Positions 1 through 10,200 are shown, counted from the first letter of the stretch. The stretch is 64,000 nucleotides of DNA from Phocaeicola plebeius (GCF_003437535.1 NZ_QSQT01000005.1:62001-126000), one strand, 5' to 3'. The notes: generated by a model from the sequence alone, not told the origin. Made by a program: numbers and translations.

Positions 1-415
1 CGGTAACCGGAATCTTTACGGCATCTACTACCGCACGGGTTATTTCGAGCATCTTAGGTACGTTCTGCAGCATGCCGGAGCCAGCACCTTTTCCTGCCAC
101 CCGCTTCACCGGGCAACCGAAGTTCAGGTCTAATATATCAGGCTTGGCCTGTTCTACGATGCGGGCTGCTTCCACCATGGTATCCGTATCCTTTCCGTAA
201 ATCTGGATGGCTACCGGACGTTCCTTTTCACTGATGTTCAGTTTCAGCATGGTCTTCCCTACCGAACGAATCAGGGCATCGCTCGATACGAATTCCGTGT
301 ACACCATGTCGGCACCAAACTGCTTGCACATCAGGCGGAATGCAGGGTCGGTGACGTCTTCCATCGGTGCCAGTAATACTGGCTTTTCTCCTAAATCTAT
401 GTTTCTAATTTTCAT
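1..415 (-). CDS. dusB: tRNA-dihydrouridine synthase, DusB type (C-terminus beyond left edge)
   Basis: FMN-dependent enzyme that reduces uridine to dihydrouridine in the D-loop of tRNAs; cytoplasmic. The 138 visible residues are the N-terminal part of the TIM barrel. LAPMEDVTDPAFR near residue 15 is the FMN-binding opening of the family. DLNFGCPVKRVAGKGAGSG around residues 98-116 contains the conserved NFGCP and its active-site cysteine. The start ATG (413-415) is followed at once by MKIRNIDLGEKP, a normal DusB beginning, and lies close behind a minus-strand -7 box. The gene is divergent from the U32 gene with 88 bp between the start codons. About 190 residues should lie outside the window. 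The call is firm; the exact Dus subfamily is by resemblance. Confidence 0.93.
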   Translation of the reverse strand, partial: MKIRNIDLGEKPVLLAPMEDVTDPAFRLMCKQFGADMVYTEFVSSDALIRSVGKTMLKLNISEKERPVAIQIYGKDTDTMVEAARIVEQAKPDILDLNFGCPVKRVAGKGAGSGMLQNVPKMLEITRAVVDAVKIPVT

Positions 416-432
416 TGCCTTGATATTGTCGC

Positions 433-480
433 GCAAAGGTAGTGAAATTTTATTATATCCTGAAAAAACGCTACCTTTGC
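433..480. promoter_or_regulatory. Divergent promoters of dusB and the U32 gene
   Basis: A TACCTTTG box reads on the minus strand at 434-441 (for dusB) and on the plus strand at 472-479 (for the U32 gene). Both match the Bacteroidales -7 consensus TAnnTTTG. The two 10-bp copies (433-442 and 471-480) are exact inverted repeats, so the promoters mirror each other across a 28-bp AT-rich centre. Clear TTG boxes at -33 are missing on both sides. Confidence 0.65.
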
Positions 481-503
481 ACCGTAATATTACAATCACG
501 GAA

Positions 504-1775
504 ATGAGTTATACAATCAAAGATTTTGAAATCATGGCGCCCGTAGGCTCACGTGAGTCATTGGCGGCTGCCCTTCATGCCGGAGCCGATTCCATTTATT
601 TCGGTATTGAAAGCTTGAACATGCGTGCGCGTTCGGCGAGCACTTTTACTATAGACGATTTACGTGAAATCGCCAAGATATGCGATGAACATGGAGTAAA
701 GAGTTACCTGACTATTAACACCATTATTTACGACGAGGATATTACTTTGATGCGTAAAATAGTGGATGCCGCAAAAGAAGCTGGTATCAGTGCGGTCATT
801 GCGGCCGATGTGGCAGTAATGGCTTATTGTAATGAAGTGGGACAGGAGGTACACCTTTCTACTCAGTTGAACATCAGTAACGCAGAAGCATTGAAATTTT
901 ATTCACGCTTTGCCGATGTGGTGGTGTTGGCACGCGAACTGAATCTGAAACAGGTACGTAAGATTTACGATGCTATTCAGGAGCAGCAAATCAAGGGTCC
1001 GATGGGTGAGCTGGTGCGTATCGAAATGTTCTGCCACGGAGCTTTGTGTATGGCCGTTTCCGGAAAGTGTTATTTGAGCCTGAACGAGCTGAATGCTTCG
1101 GCCAATCGCGGAGCTTGCATGCAGGTATGCCGTCGTGCGTATACGGTAAAGGATAAGGAAAGTGACATTGAACTGGAAGTGGATAACCAGTACATCATGT
1201 CGCCGAAAGACTTGAAGACCATTCATTTTATGGACGAGATGATTGAAGCGGGTGTACGGGTATTCAAGATTGAAGGTCGTGCCCGTGGTCCTGAGTATGT
1301 ACGTACAGTAGTAGAATGCTACAAGGAAGCTATCCAGTCGTACATTGACGGTACATTCTCCGATGAAAAGGTGGCCAACTGGGATGAACGTCTGAAGACA
1401 GTATTCAATCGTGGTTTCTGGAACGGCTATTATTTAGGACAGCGTTTGGGTGAATGGAGCAAGAACTACGGTTCGGAAGCAACGGAGCGTAAAGTATATG
1501 CCGGACGTGGAATCAAGTACTTCTCTAATATCGGAGTAGCTGAATTCCTGATCGAAGCCTCAGAAATTAAAGTTGGCGATAAATTGTTGATTACTGGTCC
1601 TACTACCGGTGCCATGTATGTCACCTTGGACGAGGCTCGTGTAGACTTGAAGCCGGTGGATGTGGTGAAGAAGGGTGTGCACGTGTCATTTAAAGTGCCC
1701 GACCGTATCCGTCCCAGCGATCGTTTGTACCGCATGGTGCCCGCCGAAGAGTTGAAGGCAAAACGGAAAGAGTAA
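504..1775 (+). CDS. Peptidase U32 family protein (TrhP/YegQ-like, probable tRNA hydroxylation)
   Basis: 423-residue protein of the U32 family. Despite the peptidase name, studied bacterial members such as TrhP (YegQ) take part in prephenate-dependent 5-hydroxylation of uridine 34 in tRNA; assigning that role here is inference. Visible: the N-terminal TIM-barrel start IMAPVGSRESLAAALHAGAD, the family signature EMFCHGALCMAVSGKCYLS around residue 175, and the cysteine-rich NRGACMQVCRRAY just after it; these cysteines suit an Fe-S cluster. A C-terminal beta domain follows. The reading frame is open upstream to 207, but those codons lie antisense to dusB and before the promoter, so ATG 504 (MSYTIKDF) is the start. 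It shares a divergent promoter region with dusB, another tRNA modification gene, and ends at a strong terminator. Confidence 0.88.
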   Translation: MSYTIKDFEIMAPVGSRESLAAALHAGADSIYFGIESLNMRARSASTFTIDDLREIAKICDEHGVKSYLTINTIIYDEDITLMRKIVDAAKEAGISAVIAADVAVMAYCNEVGQEVHLSTQLNISNAEALKFYSRFADVVVLARELNLKQVRKIYDAIQEQQIKGPMGELVRIEMFCHGALCMAVSGKCYLSLNELNASANRGACMQVCRRAYTVKDKESDIELEVDNQYIMSPKDLKTIHFMDEMIEAGVRVFKIEGRARGPEYVRTVVECYKEAIQSYIDGTFSDEKVANWDERLKTVFNRGFWNGYYLGQRLGEWSKNYGSEATERKVYAGRGIKYFSNIGVAEFLIEASEIKVGDKLLITGPTTGAMYVTLDEARVDLKPVDVVKKGVHVSFKVPDRIRPSDRLYRMVPAEELKAKRKE

Positions 1776-1800
1776 GTTTATTTGAAGAATAGCGATAGTA

Positions 1801-1843
1801 TCCTGTCAGGGCTTTTAAAAAGGAGCCTTGACAGGATTTTTTT
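1801..1843 (+). terminator. Intrinsic terminator of the U32 gene
   Basis: A 12-bp stem (CCTGTCAGGGCT paired with AGCCTTGACAGG, one G-U pair) is followed by a run of seven T. It lies 25 bp after the stop codon. The 150 bp after it are AT-rich and show nothing else. Confidence 0.85.
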
Positions 1844-1999
1844 ATGAGAATAGGATATAAACACCTCGGTTAATTACTTGTTGAAAGACTTGTGAATATA
1901 ATTGTTGATATCCTAATTTTTTATTGATTATCAGCATGATGTGTAAATTAACAGGTTGTGAATTACTTGTGAATAATAAATAAGTCTCTTTGGGATAGC

Positions 2000-2029
2000 T
2001 TGCTTGTTCTCATAATTATTTTACATTTG
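2000..2029 (+). promoter_or_regulatory. Promoter of the DUF3843-like gene
   Basis: TTG at 2000-2002, 19 bp spacer, then TACATTTG at 2022-2029. This is the textbook Bacteroidales TTTG/TAnnTTTG arrangement and ends 28 bp before the start codon. Confidence 0.7.
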
Positions 2030-2057
2030 CACTCCAGAACTTAAAATCTTATGTAAT

Positions 2058-3554
2058 ATGAAAAAGATATATGTAAAAGAGTGGATGTTATTTCAACCAT
2101 ACGAACGACAGGATGAAGTAGACACGTACTATGTAAACGTTGCCAATCATATAGCTGGATGTTTAAAGGATTTTGTTGGAGGACGTTATCCAGAACATTC
2201 AGTGCATGGAATTGCCATTTATTTGACGCTCTGGTTTCAGGATGTGATTTCACAGACCGGAATTTGGCAAGCATTCTCTGAAGAATGCCGTAAGCGGTAT
2301 GGCTGCCTTGTTCCTTTTATGACTCCGGAAAAAGAAAAAGATTATTATCCGGGAGAAGTGAATCCGGAAGATTTGCAGTTTCTGCTATGGCATTATCTTC
2401 AATGCATGGAGAAACAGGCTGGTGGCGTATTGAATCCAGAGAATCCGGCTTTTGAGGAATTGGCTAATCAAATCTATGATTATTTGTCGGAAGAGTTTCA
2501 GGTAGCTCCAGAGAATGAGCGGCTGCATGCGATGTTATATGGGGAGGCCTTTGGAGAAAACGATTACATGCGTTATCGTAGTGTACTGGAGTGGTTCCAT
2601 TTCTGCAGTTATGTAGGCTTTGAAAACCGAGGTGAGTATCAGAGAGTGGTAGATACGGTTGCACGAATGGGACAGAATGTCAATCCGCATATTTTGTCGT
2701 ACGATGTAAAGCAGAACATTCTGTTTGAAGGACGCAAGAACTTGCTTTCCTTGACATCGGTAGAATGGCTGGCTTTGGTAGGAAAGAGTCATCCTGAAAC
2801 AGCTTTGTGGGCGGAAGTAAAAGCTCTTCCTCAGGAAATGTATCTTTATGAAGGGGAAGATGAAAAATTCCTGTTTGTGAAAGATTTGTCGAAGAAAGAA
2901 GGAGAACAGCTGAGTATTCGGAAAGACTCTTTGAATATGGATTCCTTGAAAGCCCGTAAGGAAGGAGTAACCATATTAAGTTGCCGACTGGTACAGTACG
3001 GAGGAGCCTGGTGGCAAGACGGTATGCTGGTTGTATCTGATTTACAGGAGAAAGTGAAGGAAGAGATTGAACAGCGAATTGCCGCACGTGAAGGCATAAA
3101 GAAAACATTTGATGAATTTATGAAAGCATCTGGTGGCAAACAATTTGTGTTCTGTAAGTCGGAAGAAGAAGTGCAGGACTTCCTTTCTCAGAAATTGGGA
3201 TATAAGGAAAAAGAAGGAATAGAATTGCCGAAGATGGATGCCACACACGGATTGGTTCTGATGGTTTCTCCACATACCGGCATACATGTTCAAATGCAGT
3301 TGTGTGAATGCATTTCTTCACCGGATAATACATTTTATGATGCCGAAGCTGCTAAGAAGCAGGCGGCCATGTTTATATTGAATCCCAATGTGATACCTTA
3401 CGATTTGAGTTGTGCTTTGCAGGATGCCGATACGCTTCCGGATGCTTGCCTGAACAGTGCGTTGGGTGAGGAACACGGACGGGAAACAATGAAGAGAAAC
3501 GCGCGTTTCTTTACAGATTATTTCTTTGAAAAATGTAGAGAGAAGGATTGTTGA
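2058..3554 (+). CDS. Uncharacterised protein, DUF3843-like
   Basis: 498-residue soluble protein without signal peptide or membrane segment, so cytoplasmic. The opening MKKIYVKEWMLFQPYERQD and the helical first 200 residues, rich in Trp, Tyr and acidic residues, resemble what I recall of DUF3843 proteins of Bacteroidales; no function is known to me. I see no catalytic motif. The start is supported by a promoter 28 bp upstream. The stop codon (3552-3554) directly abuts the stop of the convergent mnmA gene, with no base between them and no terminator visible, so the two transcripts must overlap at their 3' ends. Confidence 0.6.
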   Translation: MKKIYVKEWMLFQPYERQDEVDTYYVNVANHIAGCLKDFVGGRYPEHSVHGIAIYLTLWFQDVISQTGIWQAFSEECRKRYGCLVPFMTPEKEKDYYPGEVNPEDLQFLLWHYLQCMEKQAGGVLNPENPAFEELANQIYDYLSEEFQVAPENERLHAMLYGEAFGENDYMRYRSVLEWFHFCSYVGFENRGEYQRVVDTVARMGQNVNPHILSYDVKQNILFEGRKNLLSLTSVEWLALVGKSHPETALWAEVKALPQEMYLYEGEDEKFLFVKDLSKKEGEQLSIRKDSLNMDSLKARKEGVTILSCRLVQYGGAWWQDGMLVVSDLQEKVKEEIEQRIAAREGIKKTFDEFMKASGGKQFVFCKSEEEVQDFLSQKLGYKEKEGIELPKMDATHGLVLMVSPHTGIHVQMQLCECISSPDNTFYDAEAAKKQAAMFILNPNVIPYDLSCALQDADTLPDACLNSALGEEHGRETMKRNARFFTDYFFEKCREKDC

Positions 3555-4604
3555 TTACTCAATAATCCCTCCTCCCAATACGGTATTACCCCGATAAAAT
3601 GCAGCTGCCTGCCCGCTGGCAATAGAAGCCAGCGGTTCATGCAGTTGTATATGCAGTCGCTGGTCGTCCAGTAAGGTGACAGTGCATCGGTTGGCTTGTT
3701 TCCGGTAGCGTATTTTAACAATGACGTCTTCGTGTCCAAGCACTACATCAGGATTGATCAGGTTCCAGTGGGTGAGATACATTTCGTTTTTCTCCAGTGC
3801 GTGCAGATTGTCGCTGATAATTACTTTATTTTCCTGCGGAATGATTTCTTTGACAAAGAGCGCTTTGTTCAAGTGAATACCTAACCCTCTCCGCTGTCCG
3901 ATGGTGTAAAACGGATAGCCTTCATGTTTCCCGATTTTCTGTCCTTGCTCGTCATAAAAGTTTCCAGGGATGATTTCTCCTTCGGGTACATGAGCTTTCA
4001 GGAAGGTACGGTAATCCATCGGGCAAAAACACACACCTAAGCTGTCACGCCTCTTGGCGGCTTTCAGGAATCCGCGTGCGGCAGCGATTTCGCGTACACG
4101 GGTCTTGGTCAGTCCGCCCATAGGGAGGCACATTCTCTCCAGAATGGATTGTGGAAGTCCCCACAAGAAGAAAGACTGGTCTTTGTCTGCGTCATTTCCG
4201 CAGGTAATGTACCAGTATCCATCTATTTTTTGTTTGTTGACGTAGTGCCCGGTAGCCAGATGATAGATACCTTTTTCGTCAGCTATTTGTTGCAGTAAGG
4301 GCCATTTCAGGTAGTTGTTGCAGAGTGTACAGGGTACCGGGGTACGTCCGGCCATGTATTCCTGAATAAAATAGTGTATGATTTTTTCCTGAAACATTTT
4401 CCGTGCATCGTAAATCAAATGAGGTATGCCTAGCGTACAGCATAGGTCACGTGCATCGTCCAGGTATTCTGTATTTCCGTCTTTTTCAAAAAAGCGAAAG
4501 GTGATGCCGGTCACTTTGTAGCCTGCATCTTGCAATAGAAGGGCGGCAACCGAACTGTCGGTGCCGCCGCTCATTCCCAATAGAACTTTGTTATTTTCTT
4601 TCAT
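3555..4604 (-). CDS. mnmA: tRNA-specific 2-thiouridylase MnmA (paralogue)
   Basis: ATP-dependent enzyme that puts sulfur on U34 of tRNAs for Lys, Glu and Gln; cytoplasmic. 349 residues, normal length. The PP-loop SGGTDSS is at residues 12-18 (SGGVDSS in E. coli). Cys95 in TLCN and Cys192 in GVCF match the two catalytic cysteines of Mnm[11 protein letters not shown] of the C-terminal domain is present. The motif around Cys192 (VCFCPMDYR) differs from the usual ICFIGER, which suggests the divergent second MnmA that Bacteroidales often carry. It starts 10 bp after the GH3 stop on the same strand, so it is probably cotranscribed with a secreted glycosidase, an odd partner. Confidence 0.9.
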   Translation of the reverse strand: MKENNKVLLGMSGGTDSSVAALLLQDAGYKVTGITFRFFEKDGNTEYLDDARDLCCTLGIPHLIYDARKMFQEKIIHYFIQEYMAGRTPVPCTLCNNYLKWPLLQQIADEKGIYHLATGHYVNKQKIDGYWYITCGNDADKDQSFFLWGLPQSILERMCLPMGGLTKTRVREIAAARGFLKAAKRRDSLGVCFCPMDYRTFLKAHVPEGEIIPGNFYDEQGQKIGKHEGYPFYTIGQRRGLGIHLNKALFVKEIIPQENKVIISDNLHALEKNEMYLTHWNLINPDVVLGHEDVIVKIRYRKQANRCTVTLLDDQRLHIQLHEPLASIASGQAAAFYRGNTVLGGGIIE

Positions 4605-4614
4605 CGGGACAAAG

Positions 4615-7458
4615 TTACTCTTTTCTCAGTTCCGGCAATTTGATTTCTGCAATTTCTGCACTTCCATTAGTTATCAGGATACGCAGGTCACTGCCTCCTG
4701 TCTTGTTGAACCGAATGGTTTCTTCCTGATTGGGAGTAACTTCTCCGCGTTGTACCGGAAGGAATTGTCCGCCTCCGCTGGAAATCTGAATCTCGTAGCG
4801 TGCTCCGGCTTCCGCATTCTTCCAGGCTACATTGATACGGTCTACCTTGGCATTTTCTGCCAGCTCGAAGGAGATGTATTCTCCTTTTTCACCTTTCCAG
4901 GTAGTGGAATAGTCTCCGTCAACCACATGAATGATATGACTCTTGTTTTTGCTGGCACTGATAAAGTCACGCGGGTCCGATTCTATTATTTCATTGGCAG
5001 ATGCCTGTCCGTAAGCTCGGATTTCAAGTCCTTTTTTCAGTCGGATGTCTTCGGAAGAAGCCCCTATCATAATCTGGAACATACCCGGCTCTACAACCCA
5101 GTGATTGTCTTTGTTGAGTAGTTGGAAATCACGTGGAAGTAGCTGGAAGCTGACCTCTTTGGTTTCACCCGGCTCCAAGTGTACGCGTTCAAAGCCGCGC
5201 AAGTTCTTTTCATACGTGGTCACACTGCTGACGACATCGCGTGTGTACAACTGTACCACTTCATCTCCGCTTCGTGTACCGGTATTTTTAATTTTACAAG
5301 TCACGGTGACCGGCTCTTTGTCGGTAATGACAGGAGAGGAGAGTTGTAAGTTGCTGTATTCAAAAGTAGTATAGCTCAGTCCGTATCCGAACGGATAGAG
5401 TGGACCGTTGATACGCGATTGATTACCCTTCATGCCAGGTGTTTGTCCGCCGTCTACTTGTGAAGCAGGCTTGGCCGGGAAATTAAAAGGTATCTGACCT
5501 ACGGTTTTAGGGAAGGTAACAGTCAGCTTTCCTCCCGGGTTGTAATCTCCGAAGAGAGCTTCGGCGATGGCTGTTCCTCCTTGCGAACCAGGATACCAGG
5601 CCTCCAGAATGGCCGGTACAAATTTATCTGCCCAGTTGATACTGAGCGGACGACCGTTAATTAGTACCAGTACCACTGGTTTTCCAGTGGCTACTATGGC
5701 CTCCAAAAGTTGCTGCTGATGGCCGGGGAGATCCAGGCTGGTACGCGATTTGTTTTCTCCACAAGTGCGGATGCCTCCTCCCAATACAACTACAGCTACG
5801 TCACTTTCTTTGACATTATCGACAGCTTTCTGAATTTCGGTTTTTTCCTCTGCGGTAAGTGGATAAGAAATGATTTCCGATTCCGGCCAATTGGTATCTA
5901 CAAGGTCACATCCTTTGGTATAGGTTACCTTTGTACCTTCCTTAACCTGTTGTTTGATACCTTCTAGTACGGTGGTTACTTCTACTGCTACGGGACCGTA
6001 GTGGGTAAGTGCAAAGGATGCTTCATCAGCATTTGGACCACATACGGCAATACGCTTGATTTGTGATTTATCCAAAGGAAGCAGGTTGTTTGCATTTTTC
6101 AGCAGCACGAGCCCTTCGCGGGAAGCCTGTAAGGCAACTTGTTGATGTGCCTCACTGTTGACTTCTTTATCAGCTAAAGCAAGGTCTGTCTGATAAGGTG
6201 TGTCGAACAGACCTGTCAGAAATTTGACACGTAAGATATCTCTTACCCGGTTGTCAATGGTTTCCATACTGAGTCCTCCTTCCTGAATCAGCTCACGCAA
6301 CGGGAGTACGTATGATTCTGGTGAACGGAACGTACAGCGTACATTCAGTCCTGCTTCTACACTCTGGCGGACTGCCTCTTTCATGTCTTTTGCCGTTTTG
6401 TGCTTGCTGTAGAGATATTCTACCGCGTCACTGTCGGATACTACATAGCCTCTAAATCCCATGGTGCCTCTTAGGCGTTGTGTCAGCCAATAGTAGCTAC
6501 TTTGGATAGGAAATCCGTCATAATCATTGTAGGAACTCATTACTCCCAGGATACCAGCCTCCTGGATTACTCTTGTAAAAGGATAAGCATGTATGTTTTC
6601 TACCTCTCTCCATGACATTTGCGGGTCAACCCTTGCAAAACCTTCGCGGGCGCCTTTGTTATTACTATAGGCGATGAAGTGTTTGGCTGTAGAAGCTACC
6701 TGCATGTCGGTTTGAAGTCCCTTTCCCATGGCGATGCCCAGTTCTGCTACCAGATAAGGACTTTCTCCATATACTTCTTCGTAGCGTCCCCAGCGTTGGT
6801 CGCGGCCTACGTCCAGGATAGGGGCGTATACGTTGGTGTACCCCAGTAAGCGGGCCTCTCGTCCTGTGATGTAGCCTACCTGGCGTATCAGTTCCCTGTT
6901 CCAGGTGTGTCCGAGTGCCAGTTGGGTTGGGAAGTTGGTTGCAATATAGTTTTCTACTCCCCGGATACCTTCATTGGTAAAGTCAGCCGGTATACCCAGG
7001 CGCGTTTCTTCTACGAAAAAGCGTTGTACCTCGTTCAGAGCCCAGGCATGGTTCGAAGCTGGCCATACCAGTTCATTTTGCATTGGAGGGACACCCCATC
7101 CTCGGAACGCATTCAGATGCTCATCGATAGCTCCGATACCGTCTTTCCATAACTGGTTTTTCCAGTCGGGAGTAGGCAATGAATCTTTTAAAACTCTTTG
7201 ATATCCATAAAGCGTGACCATCTGGCAGGTCTTTTCCTCCATAGTCATTTGGGAAAGCAAGTCTTCAATTCGGTCGTTTAATGGTGCTTTAGGATCTTCG
7301 TAAATATCTTTCCGACCATTTTTGTTGAAGTCAATCCATTCTTTATGATACATGCTTTTCTTTTTGGGAACATACGTTTTGGAAACCTCCAATGCATGAC
7401 CTGTTATACTGCAAAGCGATGTGCAAGAAAGAAGGCAATAGAATAATTGTTTTTTCAT
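4615..7458 (-). CDS. Glycoside hydrolase family 3 (beta-glucosidase/xylosidase type)
   Basis: Exo-acting retaining glycosidase, probably periplasmic: the first 22 residues form a signal peptide ending in GHA. 947 residues. The order is an N-terminal TIM barrel (about 60-400) with the nucleophile region [11 protein letters not shown] (Asp342 in the usual SDW position), the GH3 C domain (about 440-690, starting [10 protein letters not shown]), a fibronectin III-like domain (about 730-800, [17 protein letters not shown]), and a C-terminal extension of about 120 residues that looks like a discoidin-type sugar-binding domain. Beta-glucosidase or beta-xylosidase activity is inferred. The nearby GH115 favours xylan side products. 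mnmA follows after 10 bp. Confidence 0.9.
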   Translation of the reverse strand: MKKQLFYCLLSCTSLCSITGHALEVSKTYVPKKKSMYHKEWIDFNKNGRKDIYEDPKAPLNDRIEDLLSQMTMEEKTCQMVTLYGYQRVLKDSLPTPDWKNQLWKDGIGAIDEHLNAFRGWGVPPMQNELVWPASNHAWALNEVQRFFVEETRLGIPADFTNEGIRGVENYIATNFPTQLALGHTWNRELIRQVGYITGREARLLGYTNVYAPILDVGRDQRWGRYEEVYGESPYLVAELGIAMGKGLQTDMQVASTAKHFIAYSNNKGAREGFARVDPQMSWREVENIHAYPFTRVIQEAGILGVMSSYNDYDGFPIQSSYYWLTQRLRGTMGFRGYVVSDSDAVEYLYSKHKTAKDMKEAVRQSVEAGLNVRCTFRSPESYVLPLRELIQEGGLSMETIDNRVRDILRVKFLTGLFDTPYQTDLALADKEVNSEAHQQVALQASREGLVLLKNANNLLPLDKSQIKRIAVCGPNADEASFALTHYGPVAVEVTTVLEGIKQQVKEGTKVTYTKGCDLVDTNWPESEIISYPLTAEEKTEIQKAVDNVKESDVAVVVLGGGIRTCGENKSRTSLDLPGHQQQLLEAIVATGKPVVLVLINGRPLSINWADKFVPAILEAWYPGSQGGTAIAEALFGDYNPGGKLTVTFPKTVGQIPFNFPAKPASQVDGGQTPGMKGNQSRINGPLYPFGYGLSYTTFEYSNLQLSSPVITDKEPVTVTCKIKNTGTRSGDEVVQLYTRDVVSSVTTYEKNLRGFERVHLEPGETKEVSFQLLPRDFQLLNKDNHWVVEPGMFQIMIGASSEDIRLKKGLEIRAYGQASANEIIESDPRDFISASKNKSHIIHVVDGDYSTTWKGEKGEYISFELAENAKVDRINVAWKNAEAGARYEIQISSGGGQFLPVQRGEVTPNQEETIRFNKTGGSDLRILITNGSAEIAEIKLPELRKE

Positions 7459-7495
7459 GTGATACAGCTAGAATTAGGGTTGTTTTACTTGACCT

Positions 7496-7503
7496 CAAAA
7501 ATA
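7496..7503 (-). promoter_or_regulatory. Possible -7 box of the GH3 gene
   Basis: TATTTTTG on the minus strand fits TAnnTTTG and lies 37 bp before the GH3 start. No good TTG is seen at -33. Confidence 0.45.
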
Positions 7504-7579
7504 GAATTATTCAGAAAATAAATGGTGATAAAATTGTCCATTCAAATGAACTTTCCGTCTTTATTTAAGTTAAGGGCAT

Positions 7580-7643
7580 AAAAAAAGGAGTTCCGCTGAA
7601 CTCCAACCTTTGTTAACCTTAAATCTAATACTATGAAAAACAC
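7580..7643 (-). ncRNA. Small RNA gene, copy 1 of 2
   Basis: A self-contained minus-strand unit: promoter (7648-7677), about 40 nt of body, then a Rho-independent terminator (7-bp stem GGAGTTC/GAACTCC, loop of 4, seven U). The predicted transcript is about 60-65 nt. A nearly identical unit with the same promoter spacing lies at 30833-30897; the two differ by one substitution and one inserted A across promoter, body and terminator. The body contains AGATTTAAGGTTAAC, and its complement looks like a translation start region (TTAACCTTAAA...ATGAAAAA). Conservation of promoter and terminator argues for an RNA rather than the short plus-strand ORF seen here. Families of paralogous small RNAs are known in Bacteroides; I cannot name which this is. 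The region between the promoter and the GH115 gene shows only AT-rich DNA. Confidence 0.75.
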
Positions 7644-7647
7644 GTTG

Positions 7648-7677
7648 CAAAGGTAAGGCTTTTCAGGGAAATAGCAA
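7648..7677 (-). promoter_or_regulatory. Promoter of small RNA copy 1
   Basis: On the minus strand TTG (7675-7677), exactly 19 bp, TACCTTTG (7648-7655). The second copy has the same boxes with the same 19-bp spacer. Farther upstream TGTTTTATAACAT (7688-7700) is also shared by both loci. Confidence 0.75.
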
Positions 7678-7814
7678 GCGTGAAATATGTTTTATAACAT
7701 GAATTAAGAAAAGAATAGGGCTTATTCAGACCTTTTATACAAAATTCCATATAAAAATATTATTCTACATGGAGGAAAATGCAGGAAATGTGTTTTTTTG
7801 CAACCAAATCATCT

Positions 7815-10178
7815 ATGAAAATACGTATGAAAAGAAAATTAGCTGTTGTTTTATTGATTTGTATCTCTTGTCATATTGGTTGGGCAGCACAAGATTTTGT
7901 CTGGAAATCGGGGCAGAATATGAAGGTGGTGTGTGATACTACAGAAGCTCCGGTGGTGAAAGTTGCGCTTGATTTGTTGAAACGTGATTGCCGGTCGGTA
8001 CTTTCTGGAGAAATATCTCGTTCGGAGAATACCGGAAACATTTATGTCGGTACATGGGGAGAAAGCTCCGTGCTACAAGCGTTAGCTGATACTCGCCAGC
8101 TGGATGTAGCTCAGCTCGACGAGCATAGAGAGGCTTTTTTATTGAATGTACTTCCTGACGGAAGACTGGTTGTGGCAGGAAGTGATAAGCGTGGAACGGC
8201 TTATGGAGTACTTGAACTTTCTCGTATGATGGGAGTTTCTCCATGGGAATGGTGGGCTGATGCGGTACCCGAAAAAAAAGAGGAATTTTGTTTGCCTGCA
8301 GGTTTCCGGAAACTGGAGTATCCTCAGGTAGCTTATCGGGGAATATTTATTAATGATGAAGATTGGGGACTGACTCCCTGGAGTTGGAAACATTATGAGC
8401 CTTCCGAGCGGAAAGGACAGATAGGGCCGAAAACGCATGCACGTATTTTTGAACTGTTGCTTCGCTTGCGGGCCAATACTTTCTGGCCGGCCATGCATGA
8501 GTGCTCCATTCCTTTCTTTTTTACCGAAGGGAATAAGGAAATGGCCGATAAGTATGCAATTTATCTGGGTACTTCTCATTGTGAACCGATGATGCGCAAT
8601 ACTAACGGCGAGTGGAAAACGGCCGGGAAGGGGGAGTACGACTATGTACACAACCGGAAAAATGTCTTGTCTTTCTGGGAGGAACGTGTAAAGCAACTTT
8701 GCTACTCGGATGATATTTACACCTTAGGTATGCGCGGTGTACACGATGGAAAGATGCAGGGAGCCAAGACACTGGAAGAACAGAAGAAAGCTCTTACGGA
8801 GATTCTGGCAGACCAGCGGCGTATGCTGGCAAAATATAAAGGAAAGGATTTGACAAAAGTGCCACAAGTGCTGATTCCGTATAAGGAGGTGCTGGATATT
8901 TATCAGGCAGGACTACAGGTGCCTGAGGATGTAACTTTGATGTGGTGTGACGACAATTATGGATATATTACCCATTTCCCTACTGCCGAAGAGGCCGCTC
9001 GTCCCGGAGGGAATGGCATTTACTATCATGTGTCTTATTGGGGGCGTCCGCATGATTACCTGTGGCTTTCTACGGCGAGTCCTTATTTGCTTTATCAGCA
9101 GATGAAGCAGGCATACGAAAAAGGTATCCGCCAGATGTGGATTCTGAATGTGGGGGATATAAAGCCGGCAGAGTATCAGACGGAGTTGTTTATGGATATG
9201 GCATGGAATATCGGTCGGGTGCAGCAGACTGGAGTCACCGGACATCTTTCTCATTTTCTGTCTAGGGAGTTTGGAGCTGTTTCGGCTTCTGCTTTGTTAC
9301 CCTTGTTGCAGGAGCATTACCGGTTGGCATACATCCGTAAACCGGAGTTTATGGGGCATACAAGAACCGAAGAGAAAGATCCGAAATACAAAATCGTTAC
9401 TGACCTTCCTTGGAGTGAGGGAGAAATCCGGAAGCGGTTGTCGCTTTACCAGGCTCTCGAAGACCGTGCGGAGGTATGGAGCAGAAGAATGCCTGAGACA
9501 AAGCGTACTGCTTATTTTCATTTGGTACAGTATCCCGTTCAGGGAGCTTCACAGATGAATAAGAAATGTCTGTATGCACAGTTGGCCCGTCACGGAAAGG
9601 CTGACTGGCAATTGAGTGAACAAGCGTTCGACAGTATTGTATCGCTGACACATAGGTACAACCAGGGGAAATGGCAAGGTTTTATGGATTATAAACCTCG
9701 TAATTTATCTGTATATCAACGGATTCCGAAAAGTACGGCTACTGATTCTTTGAAATCCACTCGCTCCTGTCTCTTTAAATGGAATGGTCTGGAGGCTATG
9801 GAAGGTAATCTGTTGCCGTGCGAGGGATTGGGGTACGAAGGTATGGCAGCTGGTATTTCAAAAGACTCCTCAGTGGTGTTTCACTTTGACGGGTGTCCGG
9901 CAGACTCGGTAGAAGTGGAACTTCGTCTTCTTCCGGCACATCCAGTGGTTGGAAATGAATTGCGCGTGCAAGTTTCTTTAGATGAGGTGCAGTCGCTTCC
10001 TGTGTCTTATCGTACTTATGGCCGTAGTGAAGAATGGAAACAAAATGTGTTGTCCAATCAGGCTGTGCTTCGTTTGAAATTTCCATTGCGTGGAAATCGA
10101 ACCCATCGAATTACGATTCAGGCATTGGATGAGGGAGTGGTATTAGACCAGTTGTATGTATATGAATGGAAGGATTAA
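7815..10178 (+). CDS. Glycoside hydrolase family 115 (alpha-glucuronidase)
   Basis: Removes (4-O-methyl-)glucuronic acid from xylan or related chains. About 787 residues. Family hallmarks are the N-terminal alpha/beta domain ending in SPWEWWADAVPE, then GIFINDEDWGLTPW, LLRLRANTFWPAMHE and LMWCDDNYGYI in the barrel, with the C-terminal all-beta part behind. The frame is open from 7779, but a signal peptide begins properly at MKIRMKRKLAVVLLI (7815) or MKRKLAV (7827); I chose 7815. An AG-rich GGAGGA sequence before 7779 leaves the longer start possible. The signal peptide predicts a periplasmic enzyme. The SGNH hydrolase follows after 22 bp, so they form an operon. GH115 enzymes can also act on arabinogalactan, which would fit the arabinan and galactan enzymes farther on. 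Confidence 0.88.
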   Translation: MKIRMKRKLAVVLLICISCHIGWAAQDFVWKSGQNMKVVCDTTEAPVVKVALDLLKRDCRSVLSGEISRSENTGNIYVGTWGESSVLQALADTRQLDVAQLDEHREAFLLNVLPDGRLVVAGSDKRGTAYGVLELSRMMGVSPWEWWADAVPEKKEEFCLPAGFRKLEYPQVAYRGIFINDEDWGLTPWSWKHYEPSERKGQIGPKTHARIFELLLRLRANTFWPAMHECSIPFFFTEGNKEMADKYAIYLGTSHCEPMMRNTNGEWKTAGKGEYDYVHNRKNVLSFWEERVKQLCYSDDIYTLGMRGVHDGKMQGAKTLEEQKKALTEILADQRRMLAKYKGKDLTKVPQVLIPYKEVLDIYQAGLQVPEDVTLMWCDDNYGYITHFPTAEEAARPGGNGIYYHVSYWGRPHDYLWLSTASPYLLYQQMKQAYEKGIRQMWILNVGDIKPAEYQTELFMDMAWNIGRVQQTGVTGHLSHFLSREFGAVSASALLPLLQEHYRLAYIRKPEFMGHTRTEEKDPKYKIVTDLPWSEGEIRKRLSLYQALEDRAEVWSRRMPETKRTAYFHLVQYPVQGASQMNKKCLYAQLARHGKADWQLSEQAFDSIVSLTHRYNQGKWQGFMDYKPRNLSVYQRIPKSTATDSLKSTRSCLFKWNGLEAMEGNLLPCEGLGYEGMAAGISKDSSVVFHFDGCPADSVEVELRLLPAHPVVGNELRVQVSLDEVQSLPVSYRTYGRSEEWKQNVLSNQAVLRLKFPLRGNRTHRITIQALDEGVVLDQLYVYEWKD

Positions 10179-10200
10179 TTATGTAAACAGAGATAACAAT

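Noticed and set aside
207..503. 99-codon N-terminal extension of the U32 protein
   Set aside because: It runs antisense through dusB and across the divergent promoter; the family start is at 504.
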